A stretch of DNA of 6,711 nt, from assembly GCA_030631975.1 (NCBI GenBank), contig DAOVKD010000035.1, positions 1 through 6,711 on the forward strand, written 5' to 3'. Shown in pieces: positions 1 to 6,236 of this stretch. The notes below the pieces were generated by a model, which searched no databases, was not told the origin of the DNA, and worked only from the letters and a program-made list of their open reading frames with translations. The number at the start of each line of letters is the position of its first letter. Within the stretch, counting starts at the first letter, position 1. Origin of the DNA: Candidatus Woesearchaeota archaeon. Lineage in GTDB: Archaea; Nanobdellota; Nanobdellia; Woesearchaeales; GW2011-AR4. A program made the position numbers and the translations under genes.

Positions 1-39
1 AAAGATAAGGTAATGGTGCAGGTTGTGCTGGATTTGTGA
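1..39 (+). pseudogene. Duplicate archease 3' end (partial, cut by window edge)
   Basis: Frame 1 from the first base reads KDKVMVQVVLDL and then TGA. This is residue for residue the C-terminus (residues 129-140) of the archease on the opposite strand at 299-721. One base differs (GAT against GAC at the Asp codon) and the change is silent. The fragment may be the end of a complete second archease gene lying left of the window and converging on the first, or a copy of only the 3' end made by an inverted duplication. The window cannot decide between these, so calling it a pseudogene is provisional. Confidence 0.6.
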
Positions 40-92
40 TTTTATTTTTTGATAATAAAACTGATTAATTTTAATAAGGGCTGCGTTCAAAA
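1..92 (+). repeat. Left arm of a large imperfect inverted repeat
   Basis: This stretch matches the reverse complement of 247-337 over about 92 aligned columns with four differences: substitutions at 33, at about 54 and at about 71, and one single-base indel. It holds the 3' end of an archease reading frame, its downstream AT-rich sequence and the left terminal repeat of the element at 78-261. The repeat is cut by the window edge, so its true length is unknown. Because the arms are not identical, a simple amplification or assembly fold-back is less likely, though it is not excluded. Confidence 0.9.
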
Positions 93-261
93 TATTTTAA
101 TCGGCTGTGCCAGAGCAGACTTTAGACAAAATGCTACATCTTGATTTTACTTCTAGAAAGTTTTACGTTCAGATACACAGCATTTTAGTTAATATCATTG
201 CATACTTTTTCCCACCCGCCTCCCCTAAATTAGGCACAGCCTAACTTTTTGAACGCAGCCC
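78..261. mobile_element. Decayed IS or MITE-like element with 15-bp terminal inverted repeats
   Basis: The ends are perfect inverted repeats, GGGCTGCGTTCAAAA at 78-92 and its complement at 247-261. A second inner pair, GGCTGTGCC at 103-111 and GGCACAGCC at 233-241, is also inverted. Terminal plus subterminal repeats on a 184-bp unit are typical of MITEs or of insertion sequences that lost their middle. An open + strand frame (101-244) ends with TAA right beside the inner right repeat, as transposase genes often do. No target-site duplication can be seen, because the flanks are themselves inverted copies of each other. The IS family was not recognised. Confidence 0.5.
101..244 (+). pseudogene. 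Possible remnant of a transposase C-terminus
   Basis: The frame is open for 47 codons after a stop at 98-100 and ends with TAA at 242-244. An ATG at 131 would give 37 residues beginning MLHLDFTSRKFYVQIHSIL and ending PKLGTA. The hydrophobic and aromatic pattern (FYVQIHSILVNIIAYF) and the position of its end inside the subterminal repeat would suit the last part of a DDE transposase. I do not recognise a specific family. The reading may also be chance in AT-rich DNA, and no ribosome binding site is visible. Confidence 0.25.
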
Positions 262-337
262 TTATTAGAATTAATCAGTTTTATCATAAAAAATAAAATC
301 ACAAGTCCAGCACAACCTGCACCATTACCTTATCTTT
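247..337 (-). repeat. Right arm of the large imperfect inverted repeat
   Basis: This is the partner of 1-92. It runs from the right terminal repeat of the mobile element through the spacer into the last codons of the archease gene. Transcribed from the archease side, the two arms could form a hairpin of about 90 bp with a loop of about 154 nt, so it may also affect the 3' end of the archease mRNA. The homology ends abruptly inside the element (beyond 92 and 247), where the two sides share only the inner GGCTGTGCC repeat. Confidence 0.9.
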
Positions 338-721
338 TTTTTCCTTTATTTCCATCTCATTATAAGTTACTGCCTTTATATCCCCGCTTGTCTCATATTT
401 ACCTGCTTTGTCTCCAACAGCAATTCCCCCAAGAAAATACTCTTTTTCTTTTTTATGGATTTTTAGTTCTTCAATATGGTTTAATAAGAAATTTTCAGTG
501 TCAATTAAGAATAATAATTCTTCCAGGTAATTGTAAAGCAATGATTTAAGGTCATGGCCTTTAGCTTCAATTCCTTTTTTTGTTTTTTTATTGATTTTTT
601 TTATATCTGTGATTACTGAAAACATAGCTAAGGCTGCATTACTAAAAGCCTCTTCCATATTCTTCCCATATGCCTGGAATTTGGCATCTGCTGTGTGCTC
701 TAAAAACCTGAATTTCTCCAT
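299..721 (-). CDS. Archease, cofactor of the RtcB RNA ligase
   Basis: The gene encodes 140 residues, the usual size of the archease family. The N-terminus shows the family signature: FLEHTADAKFQAYG (residues 6-19, with His9 and Asp12) followed by EEAFSNAALAMF. The C-terminal half has the conserved KAVTYN-EMEI stretch and the closing VQVVLDL strand; many relatives have His where this has Asn after KAVTY. Archease is a small cytosolic protein that speeds guanylylation and turnover of RtcB, the ligase that joins tRNA exons after intron removal. Its presence fits the intron-containing tRNA-Gln at 4197-4314. The gene is transcribed divergently from gyrB. No Shine-Dalgarno site precedes the ATG, and an AT-rich box about 30-38 bases upstream suggests a short leader. 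Its last 12 codons are duplicated in inverted orientation at 1-39. RtcB itself is not in the window. Confidence 0.93.
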   Translation of the reverse strand: MEKFRFLEHTADAKFQAYGKNMEEAFSNAALAMFSVITDIKKINKKTKKGIEAKGHDLKSLLYNYLEELLFLIDTENFLLNHIEELKIHKKEKEYFLGGIAVGDKAGKYETSGDIKAVTYNEMEIKEKKDKVMVQVVLDL

Positions 722-751
722 TTCTACAAGCTTTAAGAAAAGTTTTAGTTT

Positions 752-759
752 TATTTAAA
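752..759 (-). promoter_or_regulatory. TATA-like box of archease
   Basis: On the minus strand this reads TTTAAATA, 31-38 bases before the archease ATG at 721. The spacing fits an archaeal TATA box driving a transcript with a very short leader. The region is AT-rich throughout and no clear BRE is visible, so this is a moderate call. Confidence 0.4.
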
Positions 760-772
760 ATTATTGGTTCAA

Positions 773-804
773 AGTTAGTTTAATGGGTATCAAACCCACT
801 AACT
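773..804. repeat. Bulged inverted repeat upstream of archease
   Basis: AGTTAGT (773-779) and GGGT (785-788) pair with ACCC (794-797) and ACTAACT (798-804). This gives an 11-bp stem with a 5-nt bulge (TTAAT) on one side and a 5-nt loop. It lies just upstream of the predicted archease promoter, in the divergent region shared with gyrB. It may be an operator or a structured RNA segment; nothing identifies a binding protein. Confidence 0.5.
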
Positions 805-885
805 CCACCTTTAAACATAGCCTAGTGCCCATACAAATTAATGTTTCATTTTTTTGTTCCAGTAACTTCTTATTCAACCAATCTT

Positions 886-915
886 CTACTTATCTTCAAT
901 ATTGAAATTAAGTAG
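886..915. promoter_or_regulatory. 30-nt imperfect palindrome upstream of the gyrB promoter
   Basis: CTACTTA-TC-TTCAAT is followed directly by ATTGAA-AT-TAAGTAG. The half-sites pair at 13 of 15 positions with no loop between them, the usual form of a DNA site bound by a dimeric regulator rather than an RNA hairpin. The dyad ends about 45 bases before the gyrB BRE/TATA, a place where an activator could sit. The regulator is unknown. Confidence 0.4.
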
Positions 916-960
916 TGTAAAATTAGTGATAAAATCTATTTTCTCGACGATAAAATTGAG

Positions 961-975
961 CGAAAGATTTATATA
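961..975 (+). promoter_or_regulatory. gyrB promoter (BRE plus TATA box)
   Basis: CGAAAG (961-966) is followed by TTTATATA (968-975), a textbook archaeal BRE/TATA pair and the strongest promoter match in the window. Initiation about 25 bases downstream would leave a leader of roughly 80 nt before the gyrB ATG, unusually long here, where other genes look nearly leaderless. Confidence 0.75.
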
Positions 976-1035
976 GGCTTAGCCATTATTTTTATCCTGA
1001 TAAATGCCTAAATCTATGGTAGAATTGTCATTTAA

Positions 1036-3015
<1,980 letters not shown>

Positions 3016-3017
3016 CA

Positions 3018-3056
3018 GGAGAAACTAAACTATTTTTATGGATATTTAGTTTCTCC
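3018..3056 (+). terminator. Perfect 12-bp hairpin between gyrB and the SemiSWEET gene
   Basis: GGAGAAACTAAA (3018-3029) pairs without mismatch with TTTAGTTTCTCC (3045-3056) around a 15-nt loop. Three more pairs (TAT/ATA) are possible if C3030 bulges. It starts two bases after the hairpin at 2968-3015. The T-rich part is in the loop rather than after the stem, so this is not a standard intrinsic terminator. It may mark the gyrB mRNA 3' end or act in the leader of the next gene. Confidence 0.5.
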
Positions 3057-3070
3057 GCTGTTTAATAAAA

Positions 3071-3325
3071 ATGGATTATGTTACAATTTTAGGGCTTGCA
3101 GCAGGCACATTAACCACAGTTGCCTTTTTGCCGCAGGTGACCAAGGCTTGGAGAACAAAATCAACTAAGGACATATCTTTAGTTATGTTCATTATGTTTT
3201 GCATTGGTATTTTTCTTTGGCTGATCTATGGAATTTTTCTCAAATCTTTGCCAATTATTCTTGCTAATGCTATCACCCTTATTTTAGCGCTTACAATTTT
3301 AATTTTGAAAATTAAGTTCAGGTAG
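3071..3325 (+). CDS. SemiSWEET / PQ-loop family small membrane transporter
   Basis: This 84-residue protein has three predicted membrane helices (about 4-24, 35-57 and 60-80), the size and layout of a single MtN3/SemiSWEET triple-helix bundle that works as a dimer. The first helix ends in the PQ-loop motif FLPQ (Pro21, Gln22), followed by the typical basic link VTKAWRTKSTKDIS. The second carries WLIYGI (Trp50, Tyr53) and the third ANAITL (Asn66). These match the residues lining the sugar pocket in characterised SemiSWEETs. Family members move mono- or disaccharides by facilitated diffusion; the substrate here is unknown. The gene lies 97 bases after gyrB, separated by two hairpins, and 50 bases before the eS1 gene, which has its own promoter. 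No Shine-Dalgarno site is seen; the ATG follows an AT-rich stretch. Confidence 0.88.
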   Translation: MDYVTILGLAAGTLTTVAFLPQVTKAWRTKSTKDISLVMFIMFCIGIFLWLIYGIFLKSLPIILANAITLILALTILILKIKFR

Positions 3326-3340
3326 TGTCATTTCAATACA

Positions 3341-3354
3341 AAATCTTTTTAAAT
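3341..3354 (+). promoter_or_regulatory. Promoter of the eS1 gene, probably giving a leaderless mRNA
   Basis: AAATC followed by TTTTTAAAT forms a BRE/TATA-like element whose box lies 22-30 bases before the ATG at 3376. That spacing places the transcription start at or within a few bases of the start codon, consistent with the lack of any Shine-Dalgarno sequence. Confidence 0.6.
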
Positions 3355-3375
3355 CAGCTGTCTTTTCCTTAAGCT

Positions 3376-4149
3376 ATGGTAAAAGCAAAAACAATCAAGA
3401 AAGAATGGTATCCTATTATAGCTCCAAAAATATTCCAGAATGCTGTTTTGGGAGAAACTTATGTGTATAAGCCAGAGCAGATGATTGGAAAATGCGTTAT
3501 CAAGAACCTTATGAGTCTTACCAATGATGTAAAAAGGCAGAATATAAACCTTAATTTTGAGGTTGCTAATGTGCAGAATGGCAGGGCTTTTACGAATATT
3601 ACAGGCTATTATATGGTGCAGTCGTCAATCAAAAGGTTAGTTAGGAAAAATATTAAGAAAATTGACATGTCATTTTCATGCAAGACTTCAGATAATAAGA
3701 ATTTGCAGGTTAAACCTCTCTTGATTACAAGAGCGGCAACAACAGGCTCTGTTGCAACAAAGATCAGGAAAAATGCGCAGGATTTTCTTGTAAAATACAT
3801 AAGTTCTATCAGTTATGACAATCTTATTAATGACCTGGTAAGCCATAAACTGCAGAATTTTCTGAGAAAAGAGACAAATACGATTTACCCGTTGAGAGTA
3901 TGCGAGATAAGGTCAATGGAGATAGTGGATTTGGAAAAAAAGAAAGAAGTTGAGGGAAAAGCGAAATTGGGCAAAAAGGAAAAATTAGCAAAGAAAGCAG
4001 AAGAGAGCAAAGCAACAGGGAAAGAAGAAAAAGAGCCGGCAAAAGTGAAAGAGAACAAAGATACAAAGAGCAAAGAGGATGAAGCTGTGAAAGCAAAGGA
4101 AAGTAAAGATGAGCCTCAGAAAGAAGAAAAAACAGAACAAAAAGTGTAA
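3376..4149 (+). CDS. rps3ae: Small-subunit ribosomal protein eS1 (S3Ae) with a long charged tail
   Basis: Residues 1-186 match the archaeal/eukaryotic ribosomal protein eS1 (S3Ae): a basic start (MVKAKTIKKEWYPIIAPKIF), then GETYVY, a region resembling the family's LTND and GRAFTNITGY motifs, SSIKRLVRK, and PLLITRAATTGSVATKIRK. The protein sits on the platform of the 30S subunit near the mRNA exit. Archaeal versions are commonly about 200 residues. Here the last 71 (187-257) form a low-complexity tail with 24 Lys, 17 Glu and 3 Asp and almost no aromatic or large hydrophobic residues, probably disordered or a charged helix. The reading frame is intact throughout, so the tail is not a frameshift product seen in this window. 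The gene is probably transcribed alone as a leaderless mRNA; T-rich DNA follows before the tRNA gene. Confidence 0.93.
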   Translation: MVKAKTIKKEWYPIIAPKIFQNAVLGETYVYKPEQMIGKCVIKNLMSLTNDVKRQNINLNFEVANVQNGRAFTNITGYYMVQSSIKRLVRKNIKKIDMSFSCKTSDNKNLQVKPLLITRAATTGSVATKIRKNAQDFLVKYISSISYDNLINDLVSHKLQNFLRKETNTIYPLRVCEIRSMEIVDLEKKKEVEGKAKLGKKEKLAKKAEESKATGKEEKEPAKVKENKDTKSKEDEAVKAKESKDEPQKEEKTEQKV

Positions 4150-4160
4150 TTCTTAGAGAA

Positions 4161-4171
4161 ACATATTAAAA
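4161..4171 (+). promoter_or_regulatory. Promoter of the tRNA-Gln gene
   Basis: TATTAAAA (4164-4171), preceded by an A-rich BRE-like GAAACA, lies 26-33 bases upstream of the tRNA 5' end at 4197. That is the expected distance for an archaeal TATA box whose transcript begins at or close to the mature tRNA end. Confidence 0.6.
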
Positions 4172-4180
4172 GCAATACTA

Positions 4181-4194
4181 TTTTTCTTTGTTTT
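4181..4194 (+). terminator. T-rich tract after the eS1 gene
   Basis: TTTTTCTTTGTTTT is a run of 12 T in 14 bases, 31 bases after the eS1 stop. Archaeal RNA polymerase terminates on such oligo-T tracts. It overlaps the initiation region of the tRNA promoter, so its role is uncertain. Confidence 0.35.
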
Positions 4195-4218
4195 ATAGCC
4201 CCGTAGTGTAGCGGTCAA

Positions 4219-4231
4219 ACTTTTGGACCAA
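4219..4231 (+). other. Predicted 13-nt tRNA intron in the D-loop
   Basis: Without this segment the D-loop is TAGCGGTCAAT, the normal length and form for archaeal tRNA-Gln; with it the loop is 24 nt. A relaxed bulge-helix-bulge can be drawn: a central helix GGTC (4213-4216)/GACC (4226-4229), a 5' bulge AAA (4217-4219) and a 3' bulge AAT (4230-4232). Cuts after the second base of each bulge (4218/4219 and 4231/4232) give exactly the 13-nt intron, joining A21 to position 22. The inner helix beyond the 5' bulge is a single C-G pair closing TTTT, and the outer side is an internal loop rather than a direct stack, so the substrate is minimal. Confidence 0.7.
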
Positions 4232-4268
4232 TCATCCAAGGCCCTGGACCTTGGGACCCAGGTTCGAA

Positions 4269-4300
4269 TACCACTAAATACGAAATTTATGGCTTGAAAG
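4269..4300 (+). other. Predicted 32-nt tRNA intron in the T-loop
   Basis: The T-stem halves are separated by 39 bases instead of 7. A bulge-helix-bulge fits well. The outer helix is the T-stem itself and the 3' bulge is AGT (4299-4301). The central 4-bp helix is TTCG (4263-4266)/TGAA (4295-4298) with one G-U, and the 5' bulge is AAT (4267-4269). The inner hairpin is ACCA-TAAA pairing with TTTA-TGG-T with single bulged C residues (4274, 4293) and a 7-nt loop. Cuts after the second base of each bulge (4268/4269 and 4300/4301) restore TTCGAAT as T-loop, so the intron lies between tRNA positions 59 and 60. Confidence 0.8.
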
Positions 4301-4335
4301 TCCTGGCGGGGCTATTTATATATTTTTAATAAAAA

Positions 4336-4869
4336 ATGGCAATCAAGGGAAAAAAAATCTACTTGGAGGAAGGATTTTCAAATAAACAATATTCTGCATT
4401 ATTGAAATGGTTCAATGATATTGAAATTATGAAATATATTTTTTTTGGTAAGGATGTGTTAACTTTTAAGAGTATAAAAAGGGTGAAATCTTTCTGCCAG
4501 AAGGTAAAGGACGCAAAATATTTTGGGATATATAGCAACAAATCAAAAAAATTAATTGGGTATGCTGTTATTCATGATTTTAAAAATAAGCAGTGTCAAC
4601 TTGGAATAATTATTGGAGACAAAACCTGCTGGGGGGAGGGAATTGGTTATGAAACTACAAAATTAATGGCAAAATACTCGTTTGATAAGCTAGGATTAGA
4701 AAAAATTTGCTTAAGAGTAAGCGAATACAACAAAAGGGCAATTAGGTTATACAAAAAACTGGGTTTTAATTTGATAAAGAAAATTCCGGAAGACAGGGAA
4801 GCATACCATAACAATAAATGGGTTAAAAGTGCTGCATTGCGGATGGAACTAAGAAAAAAATCTATGTAA
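4336..4869 (+). CDS. GNAT-family N-acetyltransferase, RimJ/RimL-like
   Basis: This 177-residue protein has the GNAT fold by motif. A beta-strand region leads into LGIIIGDKTCWGEGIGYETTKLM (89-111), where the acetyl-CoA pyrophosphate loop is WGEGIG (99-104). The later N-x-x-A-I-x-L-Y-x-K-x-G-F signature is NKRAIRLYKKLGF (132-144). Spacing and the C-terminal YHNNKWV segment resemble the RimJ/RimL type, which acetylates protein N-termini or small amines; the acceptor is unknown. The ATG lies 22 bases after the tRNA-Gln end with no Shine-Dalgarno site. The only TATA-like sequence (4315-4322) is too close to the start to place initiation upstream of it, so read-through from the tRNA promoter is possible. 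The stop is one base before the Bud32 ATG. RimI-type acetyltransferases often neighbour t6A genes in other genomes, but this one is not clearly RimI. Confidence 0.85.
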   Translation: MAIKGKKIYLEEGFSNKQYSALLKWFNDIEIMKYIFFGKDVLTFKSIKRVKSFCQKVKDAKYFGIYSNKSKKLIGYAVIHDFKNKQCQLGIIIGDKTCWGEGIGYETTKLMAKYSFDKLGLEKICLRVSEYNKRAIRLYKKLGFNLIKKIPEDREAYHNNKWVKSAALRMELRKKSM

Positions 4870-4870
4870 A

Positions 4871-5494
4871 ATGAAACTAATAGCGCAGGGAGCAGAGTCA
4901 AAATTATTTTTAGAGGAGAATAAAATAGTTAAAGACAGGTTTAGGAAGACCTACAGGATAGGGGAAATAGATGAAAGATTAAGGAAATCCAGGACAAAAA
5001 GAGAGGCAAAAGTTTTGGAAAAACTGCAAGGAATAGCTTTTTCAGTTCCGAAATTGATTAAGAATAATGGAAAAGACACTCTGGAAATTGAGTTTATAAA
5101 TGGAAAATTATTGAAAAATATATTAAACAATAATAATTGTATAAAATTAAGCAAAGAAATTGGAGATAAAGTTGCAATACTGCACAACAACGGCATTATT
5201 CATGGCGACTTAACAACATCAAACATGATTTTTAACAAAGAAATTTTTTTCATTGACTTTGGGTTAAGCTTTTTTTCAGGAAAAATAGAAGATAAAGCAG
5301 TTGATTTACATTTGCTGAAAGAGGCTTTGGAGTCAAAACATTCAGGGATATGGGAAAAATGTTATAAATCTGCTTTAGAAAGTTATGCGGAAAAGGCAGT
5401 TGACGGCAATGACGTATTAAAAAGAATTAAAATAGTTGAAAAAAGAGGCAGGTATAAGCATAAAAAATGCAGCGAAAACCAACAGACAAACTGA
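4871..5494 (+). CDS. Bud32-type KEOPS complex kinase/ATPase
   Basis: The 207-residue protein is a minimal atypical kinase of the Bud32/PRPK family, part of the KEOPS complex (with Kae1, Cgi121 and Pcc1) that makes t6A37 on ANN-decoding tRNAs. Visible motifs are QGAES (6-10, nucleotide loop), IVKDRFRKTYR with the ATP-binding Lys21, the long helix ending TKREAKVLEKL (Glu45), ILHNNGIIHGDLTTSNMI (catalytic Asp113, Asn118), FIDFGLS (Asp129) and DKAVDLHLLKEAL. The basic KRGRYKHKK near the end is the usual C-terminal patch thought to contact tRNA or Kae1. It is not fused to Kae1, unlike some archaeal versions, and Kae1 is not in the window. It begins one base after the GNAT stop with no Shine-Dalgarno site, which points to translational coupling. 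A short tail (CSENQQTN) follows the basic patch. Confidence 0.93.
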   Translation: MKLIAQGAESKLFLEENKIVKDRFRKTYRIGEIDERLRKSRTKREAKVLEKLQGIAFSVPKLIKNNGKDTLEIEFINGKLLKNILNNNNCIKLSKEIGDKVAILHNNGIIHGDLTTSNMIFNKEIFFIDFGLSFFSGKIEDKAVDLHLLKEALESKHSGIWEKCYKSALESYAEKAVDGNDVLKRIKIVEKRGRYKHKKCSENQQTN

Positions 5495-5516
5495 CTAGGT
5501 TTTCTGGCATTTTTAC

Positions 5517-5521
5517 GAGGT
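5517..5521 (+). promoter_or_regulatory. Shine-Dalgarno site of the HAD gene
   Basis: GAGGT lies four bases before the ATG at 5526. It is the clearest ribosome binding site in the window and supports the longer start, which adds the membrane segment, over the internal ATGs at 5613 and 5619. Confidence 0.65.
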
Positions 5522-5525
5522 AAAA

Positions 5526-6236
5526 ATGAGTTTAGTTGTTGCAGTAATAATCGTAGTTACAGCTTTTCTTGCGCTGTATTGGGTCTTTTACGGCCAGAGA
5601 AAATACAATGAGATGTTTATGCCCAAAAGAAAAACAAAGCTTAAAGCAATTTTATTTGACCTTGACGGGGTTATTATAGATTCTTTTGAGGCATGGTTTA
5701 ATGTTTTTAATCATGTCAGGAAAAATTTTAAGCTAAAAGAGGTAAGTAAAGAGGAGTTCAGAAAACATGTATGGGGCGGTTCAGTGCAGGCAAATGCAAA
5801 AAATTACTTTAAAAGTAAAGATATAGGGGAAATAGAAAAAACTTTTAAAAATCTAATGCAGAAGTACGCCAAAAAAACAAAACTCCTGCCTGATGCAGAG
5901 AAGGTTCTTAAAGAAATAAAAAAGAAAAACATCAAGATTGGCTTGGCGACAAATACTTTCAGAAAACCAGTTTTAGACGCATTAAAATTCCATAAAATAG
6001 AAAAATATTTCGATGCTGTAATAACTGCAGATGATGTTGAAAGAACAAAACCATATCCTGATCCTATAATAAAACTGTGCGAAAAATTAAAGGTAATGCC
6101 GGATGAAACAATCCTTGTAGGAGACACAAAAAACGATTACAAAGCCGGAAAAGCTGCTGGTTGCCTTGTTGTTGGGTTAAATACTCATGGAGATTTGATA
6201 ATCAGCAAATTAAGCGATATGTTGCAATTAATTTAA
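5526..6236 (+). CDS. HAD-superfamily hydrolase (phosphoglycolate phosphatase-like) with N-terminal membrane anchor
   Basis: The 236-residue protein starts with an uncharged hydrophobic stretch (residues 3-22), followed by a basic region (GQRKYNEMFMPKRKTK), as in a signal-anchor that leaves the rest in the cytosol. From residue 39 it is a HAD phosphatase: motif I FDLDGVIIDS (nucleophile Asp45, acid Asp47), motif II ATNT (Thr142), motif III RTKPYPDP (Lys175) and motif IV GDTKNDYKAG (Asp200, Asp204). An alpha-helical C1 cap lies between motifs I and II. Relatives include phosphoglycolate phosphatase and beta-phosphoglucomutase-like enzymes; the substrate cannot be told from sequence. A good Shine-Dalgarno site four bases before the first ATG supports the anchored form; a start at Met32 would give a soluble enzyme of 205 residues. 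It follows Bud32 by 31 bases, probably in one transcription unit. Confidence 0.88.
   Translation: MSLVVAVIIVVTAFLALYWVFYGQRKYNEMFMPKRKTKLKAILFDLDGVIIDSFEAWFNVFNHVRKNFKLKEVSKEEFRKHVWGGSVQANAKNYFKSKDIGEIEKTFKNLMQKYAKKTKLLPDAEKVLKEIKKKNIKIGLATNTFRKPVLDALKFHKIEKYFDAVITADDVERTKPYPDPIIKLCEKLKVMPDETILVGDTKNDYKAGKAAGCLVVGLNTHGDLIISKLSDMLQLI

Larger units (their letters stand above)
4197..4314 (+). tRNA. tRNA-Gln (anticodon CUG) interrupted by two non-canonical introns
   Basis: The acceptor arms AGCCCCG (4197-4203) and CGGGGCT (4307-4313) pair fully, with discriminator A4314 and no encoded CCA. After removing 4219-4231 and 4269-4300, the product is 73 nt and folds normally. The D-arm is GTG (4206-4208)/CAT (4233-4235) with an 11-nt loop containing GG. 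The anticodon stem is CAAGG (4237-4241)/CCTTG (4249-4253), the variable region is GGAC, and the T-stem is CCAGG (4258-4262)/CCTGG (4302-4306) around TTCGAAT. The anticodon CTG (4244-4246) and the AGCCCCG...GTGTAGCGGTCAATCAT pattern resemble archaeal tRNA-Gln as I recall it. The anticodon loop CCCTGGA has C at position 33, where U is nearly universal. The gene has its own TATA box, and TTTTT at 4323-4327 may terminate the transcript. Confidence 0.85.

Noticed and set aside
763..815. Possible tRNA in the archease-gyrB gap, suggested by GGTTCAAA and the nearby hairpin
   Set aside because: No acceptor stem, D-arm or T-stem pairing can be built around it on either strand.
3827..4096. Minus-strand frame rich in Leu and Ser opposite the eS1 tail
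   Set aside because: The composition is simply the complement of Lys/Glu codons (AAA, AAG, GAA, GAG), so it is a by-product of the charged tail.
4223..4239. Alternative anticodon arm TTGGA/TCCAA with loop CCAATCA
   Set aside because: It lacks U33, leaves the D-stem without a partner and strands the good CAAGG/CCTTG stem with its 7-nt loop. The two-intron model explains every arm.
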